From: Rickettsiales bacterium
GTDB taxonomy: Bacteria; Pseudomonadota; Alphaproteobacteria; Rs-D84
Assembly: GCA_031267375.1 (NCBI GenBank)
Contig: JAIRZE010000088.1
Location: forward strand, 1-5,987
Direction: 5' to 3'
DNA length: 5,987 bases
Below, piece by piece: positions 1 through 5,096 of this stretch (the first letter of the stretch is position 1; the number at the start of each line of letters is the position of its first letter). The translations under genes were made by a program, and so were the position numbers. The notes below the pieces were generated by a model. The model worked only from the letters and a program-made list of their open reading frames with translations. It made no database searches and had not been told where the DNA came from.

Positions 1-130
1 TAAACACGCAGCGTGCAGCGCCGTTGACGCAATCCAGATTGTAAAAAGTAGCGCCTGCGAATGCAGGCGCTGCCTTATTATACTGGATTGCCGCGCCGCT
101 TGCGCGGCTCGCAATGACGCTCCGTGTTTA
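1..130. repeat. Nested inverted-repeat element (palindromic intergenic repeat)
   Basis: This non-coding stretch is built from nested inverted repeats. The outer arms, 1-14 (TAAACACGCAGCGT) and 117-130, pair at 13 of 14 positions. Inside them CAATCCAG (30-37) pairs with CTGGATTG (83-90). Two compact hairpins lie within: AGCGCCTGC/GCAGGCGCT (50-58/63-71, loop GAAT) and GCCGCGC/GCGCGGC (90-96/102-108). The right part, ending CTCGCAATGACG, resembles a dispersed palindromic repeat common in Rickettsiales-like alphaproteobacteria; that resemblance is recalled, not searched. The element starts at the window edge and may extend further left. No gene is seen in 1-179. Confidence 0.7.
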
Positions 131-179
131 AGAGCGGATTAAAAAGTGAAAACTTGTTTAACGGAGTGTTATCTGAAAC

Positions 180-253
180 TGGTGCCCCAAGCAAGAATCG
201 GACTTGCGCCTGGTCCTTACCAAGGACCTGTTCTACCATTATACTATTGGGGC
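180..253 (-). tRNA. tRNA-Thr (anticodon GGT)
   Basis: A complete cloverleaf reads on the minus strand, with CCA encoded at 182-180. The acceptor GCCCCAA pairs with TTGGGGC. The anticodon stem GGTCC/GGACC encloses the loop TTGGTAA, giving anticodon GGT, which reads ACC and ACU. The G1-C72 and C2-G71 pairs plus G35 and U36 are the known threonine identity elements of E. coli. The variable loop has 4 bases. Two oddities stand out: the D-stem has an A12-A23 mismatch (GTAT against GAAC), and the T-loop reads TCCGATT, so position 55 is C where nearly all bacterial tRNAs have the T that becomes pseudouridine. It lies 4 bases after tRNA-Met and is probably on the same transcript. Confidence 0.93.
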
Positions 254-257
254 AATC

Positions 258-332
258 TGGTAGCGGGTGAGGGATTCGGACCCCCGACCAAAGGATTATG
301 ATTCCTCTGCTCTACCACTGAGCTAACCCGCC
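258..332 (-). tRNA. tRNA-Met (anticodon CAT, probably elongator)
   Basis: A complete minus-strand cloverleaf has encoded CCA at 260-258. The acceptor GGCGGGT pairs with ACCCGCT, with a G1-U72 wobble. The D-stem is GCTC/GAGC, and the anticodon stem GAGGA/TCCTT holds the loop ATCATAA, giving anticodon CAT. The first acceptor pair is formed, unlike bacterial initiator tRNA, and the anticodon stem lacks the three G-C pairs of initiators, so elongator Met is the best call. A tRNA-Ile2 (CAT read as lysidine-AT) cannot be fully excluded. The T-loop is TCCGAAT, so it shares the unusual C55 with the neighbouring tRNA-Thr. It is first in the tRNA pair, just downstream of a strong promoter. Confidence 0.92.
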
Positions 333-342
333 GGTAGCGCCA

Positions 343-370
343 ATTATAACAGCGGATTTGTAAAAATCAA
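343..370 (-). promoter_or_regulatory. Sigma70-type promoter of the tRNA-Met/tRNA-Thr unit
   Basis: On the minus strand a perfect -10 box TATAAT (348-343) is preceded, after a 16-base spacer, by TTGATT (370-365), which matches four of six bases of TTGACA. Transcription would begin near 336, only a few bases before the first base of tRNA-Met at 332, as is usual for tRNA genes. The tRNAs therefore need not depend on read-through from ung. Confidence 0.7.
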
Positions 371-372
371 AC

Positions 373-436
373 AAAAAAGGACAGATGGACATAAGGACAA
401 ATGGACATTTCGCCTGACTCCTGTCCATTTGTCCTT
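373..436 (-). terminator. Intrinsic terminator after ung
   Basis: In the direction of ung, a perfect 15-bp stem forms between 436-422 (AAGGACAAATGGACA) and 407-393, with a 14-base loop. A further copy of the 3' arm (391-377, one change) runs directly into six T (378-373). The two 3' arms compete for the same 5' arm: the second pairs with one A-C mismatch but ends exactly at the T-run. The hairpin starts 12 bases after the ung stop codon and would insulate the cluster from the tRNA promoter. It is made of the octamer repeats listed separately. Confidence 0.6.
377..436. repeat. Octamer tandem repeat A(A/T)GGACAN with inverted copy
   Basis: Positions 377-408 are four head-to-tail octamers: AAGGACAG, ATGGACAT, AAGGACAA, ATGGACAT. 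Two more units lie in inverted orientation at 421-436 (CTGTCCAT, TTGTCCTT). The stretch lies between ung and the tRNA promoter and forms the hairpin that looks like the terminator of ung. Confidence 0.8.
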
Positions 437-447
437 TTACCCATTAA

Positions 448-1146
448 CTACCACTCAATCGGCGGTTTTCCCTGCGATGCCAAGTACTCGTTCGCGCGCG
501 AAAAATGATGATTGCCAAAGAATCCGCGGTGCGCAGACAATGGCGACGGATGAACGCTCTTTAACACCAGGTTTTCCGCCGCATTCACCAATTCAGCTTT
601 TCGCTGCGCGTATGATCCCCAAAGCAAATAGACTATGCCCGGCCGCTGCGCCACAGCGCGAATCACGCTGTCTGTAAATTGCTCCCACCCTTTTCCCGCG
701 TGGCTGGCCGCCAAATGCGCCTGAACGGTCAATGTGCTGTTCAACAGCAGGACGCCCTGCTGGGCCCAGCAAGAAAGGTCAGAAGGCACAGGGCAAAGAG
801 CAAGTTTATCTATTCCCAAGTCATTTTTTATTTCTTTGAATATATTTATAAGCGACGGTGGTAGAATTGCCCTTTGCCCTATGCCTTCTGACTTATTTTC
901 CTGCACGGAAAAACAGAGACCGTGCGCCTGGCCTGGCTCGTGATACGGGTCTTGTCCGATTATGACAACGCGAACCGCGTCCAGCGGGCAAAGATTAAAA
1001 GCATTAAAAATATTGGCGGGCGCGGGATAGATTCTTTTTCCGGCCATATATTCGCCGCGCACAAAGTCGGTCAGGGCTTTGAAATAAGGCTTTTCAAATT
1101 CAGCGCCCAGCGCGTTTTTCCAAGATTCTTCAATTTTCACATTCAT
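448..1146 (-). CDS. ung: Uracil-DNA glycosylase, family 1
   Basis: This 232-residue enzyme removes uracil from DNA, the first step of base excision repair after cytosine deamination or dUTP incorporation. Family-1 motifs are complete: the water-activating loop GQDPYH at 64-69 (catalytic Asp66), AHGLCFSV at 74-81 with the uracil-stacking Phe79, PPSL at 96-99, GVLLLN at 131-136 (uracil-reading Asn136), and HPSPLSAHRGFFG at 199-211 (catalytic His199 and the DNA-intercalating loop). The start at 1146 is preferred over an in-frame ATG at 1185 because it has an AAAGGTG ribosome site seven bases upstream and because family members start near here. It overlaps the end of the glycosylase gene by 17 bases, suggesting translational coupling. 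Compared with the recalled E. coli Ung, residues around 83-94 and 113-123 are about 11 longer in total; these are exactly the arms of a 26-base inverted repeat. Confidence 0.96.
   Translation of the reverse strand: MNVKIEESWKNALGAEFEKPYFKALTDFVRGEYMAGKRIYPAPANIFNAFNLCPLDAVRVVIIGQDPYHEPGQAHGLCFSVQENKSEGIGQRAILPPSLINIFKEIKNDLGIDKLALCPVPSDLSCWAQQGVLLLNSTLTVQAHLAASHAGKGWEQFTDSVIRAVAQRPGIVYLLWGSYAQRKAELVNAAENLVLKSVHPSPLSAHRGFFGNHHFSRANEYLASQGKPPIEW
778..892 (-). repeat. 26-base inverted repeat inside ung
   Basis: The arms 892-867 and 803-778 are reverse complements at 24 of 26 positions, separated by 63 bases. In the ung mRNA both differences are G-U wobbles, so the sense RNA can form an uninterrupted 26-bp stem; on the other strand they would be A-C mismatches. 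The arms encode about K85-I94 (KSEGIGQRAI) and L115-D123 (LALCPVPSD) and flank the conserved PPSLINIFKE segment. Each arm reads as degenerate heptamers (AAGGCAT, AGGGCAA, AGGGCAA in the 5' arm). Confidence 0.85.
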
Positions 1147-1897
1147 CCGCCTGCACCTTTGGTTCCGGCGCGACTTTGTCGCCATTGTTAAAATTAATAT
1201 ACCCTACTTGACAAGCCTTCCACAATACGACATCAATATACCCACGCGGAAGTCCGGTTTCCATTACAAGATGTGCGAACATTTCATCGCAAGCGGCTTT
1301 GACTTTCGGCGCCAGTTGCTGATTATTAATTTCATCTTTTAATTGCTCGCTGCTAATTGCTAATTGCTCATTGAACAGCGCGCCCAGCCTTTGAATCCAA
1401 ATATCATACTTTACAATATCTTCGCCCAGGTTCCGCGCCAAATGATTTGCAGTTATTTTTCCGATATGCGGCAAAGAAGACAAGTAATCTAGTTTTTTCT
1501 GCAACAATTGCTCATTGCTAATTGATAATTGCTCATTAATTTTATAATAACCGTTGCGGAATTTATCTTTGTTTTCCCAAATTTCTATAACCGCATTTAT
1601 TTTATTTTTATTATTGAAAAGTTTTATAAGTTCAGGGGCGGCTATTGGCTGTGGGCTGACGGCTAAAAAATCCATAATCTTTTTATGAATAATCTTTGCG
1701 GTCTTTTGAGAAAATCCGCCGGCCAGCACCACATAAATCGCCTGGCGCGCGAACTCATCAGATGACAAAGGATCCTTGTTCCGCAGGCGCGCCAAAATAA
1801 TATCAAAGCTTTCAGAATCGCTGTCCAGGCCGGCCGCGCGCAAGGTTGCGTCCAAATCAAAAAACCAGTCTTTGGAAAATATTATTTTTTTGCCCAT
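1130..1897 (-). CDS. HhH-GPD-type DNA glycosylase-like protein
   Basis: This 255-residue protein probably excises damaged bases from DNA. Residues 138-170 look like the helix-hairpin-helix plus catalytic aspartate of the EndoIII/MutY/AlkA superfamily: LPHIGKITANHLARNLG at 142-158 (hairpin LPHIG, then TA), and Asp165 in VKYDIWIQRL, where the superfamily has its essential Asp. The position of the EndoIII/OGG1 Schiff-base lysine appears to be Ile148, with Lys147 one residue before, which suggests a monofunctional glycosylase without lyase activity. There is no C-terminal Cys4 iron-sulphur cluster. The end, PRGYIDVVLW at 217-226, fits a helical bundle closing the domain. Two repeat-encoded segments, 121-131 and 176-186, bracket the HhH core. 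The start at 1897 overlaps the esterase end by 16 bases, and ung follows with a 17-base overlap, so the neighbours support a repair role. The exact substrate is unknown. Confidence 0.65.
   Translation of the reverse strand: MGKKIIFSKDWFFDLDATLRAAGLDSDSESFDIILARLRNKDPLSSDEFARQAIYVVLAGGFSQKTAKIIHKKIMDFLAVSPQPIAAPELIKLFNNKNKINAVIEIWENKDKFRNGYYKINEQLSISNEQLLQKKLDYLSSLPHIGKITANHLARNLGEDIVKYDIWIQRLGALFNEQLAISSEQLKDEINNQQLAPKVKAACDEMFAHLVMETGLPRGYIDVVLWKACQVGYINFNNGDKVAPEPKVQADECEN
1341..1372. repeat. Heptamer-based repeat, copy A, in glycosylase gene
   Basis: This 32-base tract on the plus strand is made of heptamers (AATTGCT, CGCTGCT, AATTGCT, AATTGCT, CATT) and matches copy B at 1506-1537 in 29 of 32 positions. 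It encodes N176-L186 (NEQLAISSEQL) on the minus strand, in the same reading frame as copy B. Confidence 0.8.
1506..1537. repeat. Heptamer-based repeat, copy B, in glycosylase gene
   Basis: Heptamers AATTGCT, CATTGCT, AATTGAT, AATTGCT, CATT form this direct copy of the tract at 1341-1372. It encodes N121-L131 (NEQLSISNEQL) just before the helix-hairpin-helix. Similar NEQL peptides encoded by AGCAATT-type repeats occur in unrelated genes of other bacteria (recalled, not searched), pointing to a mobile or expanding repeat rather than a family-specific element. Confidence 0.8.
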
Positions 1898-2484
1898 TTT
1901 GACAACTCTGCAAACATTGCCGGCGACCAGTAATTATGGTCAGAATCCGGATCATTATAATATGTGATCGGAATGCCTGACACCTGCAACGCTTTATACG
2001 AATCCGATAAATCTGATGGCAATACATCGTCCTTTGCGCCGGCCAGCCACAGGATCGGCGTTGCCTTGTTTTTCAATCCCTGCGCCAATGCAACATCCGG
2101 ATAAAAGCCGCAGATGCTGACCGCGCGCGATGCCGGCACAACGCCGGTCAGCGTTAGCAGCAACGACATAAAGGCGCCTTGGCTGTGCCCGATCAAAATA
2201 ATATCATAATCCTGTGGACCACGGTGCGCGCAATGCGCAGCGATTTTTTCTTTTACATAATTTATGGAAAAGTTTACGCCGGCGTCATCGTCATATTTAG
2301 GATTGCCTTTATCGTCAAACAAATCAAACCATTTGTATCCGCCGAATCCTGTATCAAACGGAGCGTCCAGAATTAATGTTTCCGCATCCGATGAAAAATA
2401 AGCGGATATTTTTGGCGCCAGTTCCGCCCAGCCCGCGGCTGAATCTCCGAATCCGTGCAAATAAACGCATAAAGTTTTTTTCAT
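1882..2484 (-). CDS. Alpha/beta-hydrolase, phospholipase/carboxylesterase family
   Basis: This 200-residue serine hydrolase resembles the small bacterial carboxylesterases (YpfH/EstB-like, acyl-protein-thioesterase fold). It has the oxyanion-hole motif LHGFGD (9-14), YKWFDL (50-55) typical of the family's substrate pocket, the nucleophile elbow GHSQG with Ser101 (99-103), the acid Asp in GAKDDVLP (149-156, Asp152 or Asp153), and His183 in DSDHNY. The length is normal for the family. There is no signal peptide, so it should be cytoplasmic and act on small esters or acyl groups; the natural substrate cannot be read from sequence. The start has an AGGA ribosome site eight bases upstream. It is the first gene of the overlapping cluster with the two DNA glycosylases; a functional link to repair is not obvious, and co-transcription is inferred from the overlap. 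Confidence 0.85.
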   Translation of the reverse strand: MKKTLCVYLHGFGDSAAGWAELAPKISAYFSSDAETLILDAPFDTGFGGYKWFDLFDDKGNPKYDDDAGVNFSINYVKEKIAAHCAHRGPQDYDIILIGHSQGAFMSLLLTLTGVVPASRAVSICGFYPDVALAQGLKNKATPILWLAGAKDDVLPSDLSDSYKALQVSGIPITYYNDPDSDHNYWSPAMFAELSKWAKK

Positions 2485-2523
2485 TTATTATTTCCTATTT
2501 ATTTCTTTTGACAAGCCTTTGGC

Positions 2524-2612
2524 TTGTCATTCCCGCGCAGGCGGGAACAGGGCTCTGAAATAAAAAACATTGTAATTTATTAGCCCTATTCCCGCCTTCG
2601 CGGGAATGACAA
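2524..2612. repeat. Palindromic intergenic repeat, ATTCCC-N8-GGGAAT type
   Basis: The arms 2524-2554 and 2582-2612 are reverse complements at 29 of 31 positions, with a 27-base AT-rich centre. Each arm itself contains a hairpin: TTCCCGC/GCGGGAA (2530-2536/2541-2547) and ATTCCCGC/GCGGGAAT (2588-2595/2600-2607). A separate 9-bp hairpin TGACAAGCC/GGCTTGTCA overlaps the left edge (2509-2529, loop TTT). The core matches the ATTCCC-N8-GGGAAT pattern of Neisseria dRS3 and similar units in other proteobacteria (recalled). It fills the gap between gyrB and the esterase and could act as a transcription or RNA-processing boundary. Confidence 0.8.
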
Positions 2613-2630
2613 AACTATTTAATAGTTTTG
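2610..2630 (-). terminator. Hairpin just after gyrB, possible weak terminator
   Basis: A perfect 9-bp stem CAAAACTAT/ATAGTTTTG with a 3-base loop begins 9 bases past the gyrB stop codon in the gyrB direction. The stem is AT-rich, and its only T-run (TTTT) is inside the 3' arm, followed by GTCATT, so it is a poor classical terminator. Together with the larger palindrome just beyond, it may end or slow gyrB transcription. Confidence 0.35.
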
Positions 2631-2639
2631 TAAAAAATA

Positions 2640-5024
2640 CTAACTGTCAATATTTGCGTACAGCGCGTTGTCCACGATAAAGTCGCGGCGCGGTTCCACC
2701 ACATCGCCCATCAGCATAGACACAACTTCATCCGCCTTGGTCGCGTCCGAAACCTTTACCTGGTACACGGTGCGATGATTCGGATCCATAGTCGTCTGCC
2801 ACAGCTGTTCGGTATTCATCTCCCCAAGACCTTTATAGCGCTGGATTTTCAAACCCTGGCGCGCATAAGCAAATGCCGTATCCAACAGGCTGAATGCCCC
2901 CCATATTTTGGAAGACTTTGCCTTGACCCGCAGATCCACTGGCTTTGAAAAGATTTCTATCAATTCGTCGCGGCCGGGCATTCTGTTGAAAGACCGTATT
3001 TCAGGCGATTCCAGACCAGCGGTCGGCAGCAGATATTTTTCAGAAACGCTGCGCAGAGTGCGCTCTATTGCGATGCCCGCATCCGTCTGCGATACTTTCC
3101 AGCCGCGCTCAAATTCCAATTCTCCGGCGTCCAGAAACTTTTCCACAACGGAAAAGTTTGAAAAATTATTCAGCGCCAAGGCTTCTAAAAACCGCAGAGG
3201 AATAACGCTGGACAAAGGCTGCAAAATATTCTTCATAACCAGAATCTGGCCCAGTATGCGCTTTAAGTCGCCGCCCGCAATCTGCATACCGGATTCCGCC
3301 TGAATCATTCCGTCCGAAGACAAAGCCTCCATCAAATAATTGTTCATTTCCGCATCGTTTTGCAGATACAGCTCTGTCTTTCCGCGCGTGACGCCGTAAA
3401 GCGGCGGCTTTGCGACATAGACATATCCGCGCTCTATCGCCTCTGGCATATGGCGGTAAAAGAATGTCATCAGCAGGGTTTGAATATGCGCGCCGTCCAC
3501 ATCCGCGTCTGTCATAATTATGATTTTGTGATAGCGCATTTTTTCAATATTGAAATCGTCCCGGCCGATGCCAGCGCCCAGCGCGGTTATCAAAGTTCCA
3601 ACGGAATCGCTGCCCAGCATTCTGTCAAAACGCACGCGTTCCACATTCAGAATTTTTCCGCGCAGCGGCAGAATCGCCTGAGTCTTGCGGTCGCGGCCCT
3701 GCTTTGCGGTGCCGCCCGCGGAATCACCTTCTACTATAAACAACTCGCACTTCGCGGGATCCTTTTCGCTGCAACCGGCAAGTTTGCCCGGCACTCCGCC
3801 GATTTCCGGTCCTGTCTTTTTGCGCGATAATTCGCGCGCCTTTCGCGCGGCCTCGCGCGCGGTGGCGGCCTCTACAATCTTGTCAATAATAGATTTTCCG
3901 ATCGCCGGATTTTCCAACAAGAACTCATAAAGTTTTTCGCCGACGGCGGATTCCACAATCGGGCGAACTTCTGACGAGACCAGCTTGTCCTTGGTCTGAG
4001 AGCCGAATTTCGGATCCGGAATTTTTACGGATACGATAGAGGTCAATCCTTCGCGAAAATCATCGCCGGTCAGCATCGCGACCACATCTTTCTTTGCGAC
4101 CTTTTCGGCAATGTATTTGTTCAAAGCACGCGTCAGCCCGCCGCGGAATCCCGCCAAGTGCGTGCCGCCGTCTTTGTTCGGAATATTGTTTGTAAAGCAG
4201 AGCGAAGTTTCAGAATAAGCAGTCGTCCATTCCAACACGATTTCCACAGATGAATCATCTTTCTGTTGCAAAATACGGATAGGATCTTTCGTCAGCAATT
4301 CCTTGGACTTGTCCAGATAGCGCGCAAATCCGGCAAGGCCGTCAACGCTGTGGAATTCCTGGGTTTTCTTGTCCGCGCCGCGCAGGTCTTCCAGAATAAT
4401 CCTTACATTGGCGTTCAGGAAAGATTGCTCTCGCAGCCAGGTTTCCAAAGTGTCGTAATTGAAATCTGTAAAGGTAAAAGTCGTGGGGCTGGGAAGAAAA
4501 CTGACCTCGGTCCCGTGGCGCGATTTGTCCGCATAGGGCTTTATGGATATGGGGCTTGTCGGCGCGCCGTCCGCAAAAGTCATTGTCGCCTCTTCCCCGC
4601 TGCGCCAAACGCGCACTTCCAGCCAGGACGACAGAGCGTTCACAACGGAAACGCCGACACCGTGCAATCCGCCGGACACCTTATAGGCGCCGCTGGTTTC
4701 ATTATCAAATTTTCCACCGGCGTGCAGCTCGCACATAATCAGTTCCAAAGCGCTGCGGCCTTCTAATTTGTTCATATCAAACGGCATACCGCGGCCGTTG
4801 TCGCGGATTGTGGCGGACCCGTCCGCATTCAGCGACACATAGACGCTGTCCGCGTATCCGGCCATAGCCTCGTCAATAGAGTTATTGACGACTTCGTAAA
4901 TCATATGGTGCAGACCGGACCTGTCGCCGACATCGCCGATGTACATTCCGGGGCGCTTTTTGACCGCTTCCAGCCCCTTTAATACTTTGATTGAATCGCC
5001 GGTATACTCGTTATTCACAGACAT
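2640..5024 (-). CDS. gyrB: DNA gyrase subunit B
   Basis: This is the ATPase subunit of gyrase, which with GyrA introduces negative supercoils using ATP. The 794 residues begin with the GHKL ATPase domain: the catalytic-base Glu44 in YEVVNNSIDE (43-52), DNGRG (75-79) and the ATP-lid/glycine loop GGLHGVGVSVVNALS (118-132). The transducer follows, with the conserved QTKDKL at 343-348. The Toprim domain has EGDSAGG (432-438) and DADVDG (506-511) for Mg2+ binding, and the tail ends with QRYKGLGEMN (728-737). A length near 800 implies the insert seen in proteobacterial GyrB (E. coli has 804 residues). The motif IGDVGDRSGLHHM and the YKVSGGLHGVG context favour GyrB over ParE. The residue matching E. 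coli Asp45 is Asn47, a small deviation beside the Mg-binding Asn. The start is supported by AAAGGAA six bases upstream of ATG. The RusA-like gene is divergent. Confidence 0.97.
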   Translation of the reverse strand: MSVNNEYTGDSIKVLKGLEAVKKRPGMYIGDVGDRSGLHHMIYEVVNNSIDEAMAGYADSVYVSLNADGSATIRDNGRGMPFDMNKLEGRSALELIMCELHAGGKFDNETSGAYKVSGGLHGVGVSVVNALSSWLEVRVWRSGEEATMTFADGAPTSPISIKPYADKSRHGTEVSFLPSPTTFTFTDFNYDTLETWLREQSFLNANVRIILEDLRGADKKTQEFHSVDGLAGFARYLDKSKELLTKDPIRILQQKDDSSVEIVLEWTTAYSETSLCFTNNIPNKDGGTHLAGFRGGLTRALNKYIAEKVAKKDVVAMLTGDDFREGLTSIVSVKIPDPKFGSQTKDKLVSSEVRPIVESAVGEKLYEFLLENPAIGKSIIDKIVEAATAREAARKARELSRKKTGPEIGGVPGKLAGCSEKDPAKCELFIVEGDSAGGTAKQGRDRKTQAILPLRGKILNVERVRFDRMLGSDSVGTLITALGAGIGRDDFNIEKMRYHKIIIMTDADVDGAHIQTLLMTFFYRHMPEAIERGYVYVAKPPLYGVTRGKTELYLQNDAEMNNYLMEALSSDGMIQAESGMQIAGGDLKRILGQILVMKNILQPLSSVIPLRFLEALALNNFSNFSVVEKFLDAGELEFERGWKVSQTDAGIAIERTLRSVSEKYLLPTAGLESPEIRSFNRMPGRDELIEIFSKPVDLRVKAKSSKIWGAFSLLDTAFAYARQGLKIQRYKGLGEMNTEQLWQTTMDPNHRTVYQVKVSDATKADEVVSMLMGDVVEPRRDFIVDNALYANIDS

Positions 5025-5030
5025 AAAAAT

Positions 5031-5080
5031 TCCTTTCTTTTTTGCCTGCGAAATGTAGCAATTTTTGGTATAATAAGCAA
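5031..5080 (-). promoter_or_regulatory. Probable gyrB promoter and ribosome site
   Basis: On the minus strand TTGCTT (5080-5075) and TACATT (5057-5052) are separated by 17 bases, matching three to four of six consensus bases each. Transcription would start near 5045, about 20 bases before the gyrB ATG. The ribosome site AAAGGA lies at 5036-5031. The -35 box and spacer overlap the plus-strand -10 box of the RusA-like gene, so the two promoters would exclude or influence each other. Confidence 0.4.
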
Positions 5081-5091
5081 GAAAAAAGGAG
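5066..5091 (+). promoter_or_regulatory. Extended -10 promoter and ribosome site of the RusA-like gene
   Basis: TGGTATAAT (5066-5074) is a perfect extended -10 element (TGnTATAAT), and no good -35 is seen at 16-18 bases. Transcription should start near 5081, leaving a leader of about 16 bases that contains AAGGAG (5086-5091), five bases before ATG at 5097. Confidence 0.65.
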
Positions 5092-5096
5092 CAGTT

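Noticed and set aside
131..179. A terminator for the tRNA unit in the T-rich minus-strand sequence.
   Set aside because: There is a TTTTT run (138-134 region) but no convincing stem before it. Termination may use the larger palindrome at 1-130 instead.
377..436. A CRISPR array from the repeated GGACA units.
   Set aside because: The units are 8 bases long, adjacent without spacers, and occur in both orientations; no cas genes are present.
1147..1185. A longer ung start at ATG 1185, adding 13 residues.
   Set aside because: The extra residues are very basic, lie wholly within the glycosylase gene, and have no family match. ATG 1146 has a better-placed ribosome site and fits the family's usual length.
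429..1191. Several plus-strand frames opposite ung.
   Set aside because: They are antisense shadows of a well-supported enzyme gene. The frames near 734-943 arise from the inverted repeat region.
2485..2528. A promoter for the esterase using TTGTCA (2528-2523 on the minus strand) as -35.
   Set aside because: The matching -10 would put the transcript start at or beyond the ribosome site, so it cannot serve the gene well. Read-through from gyrB or a weak unseen promoter remains possible.
2509..2529. The hairpin TGACAAGCC-TTT-GGCTTGTCA as a terminator.
   Set aside because: Neither strand has a T-run after it; it is more likely part of the repeat region.
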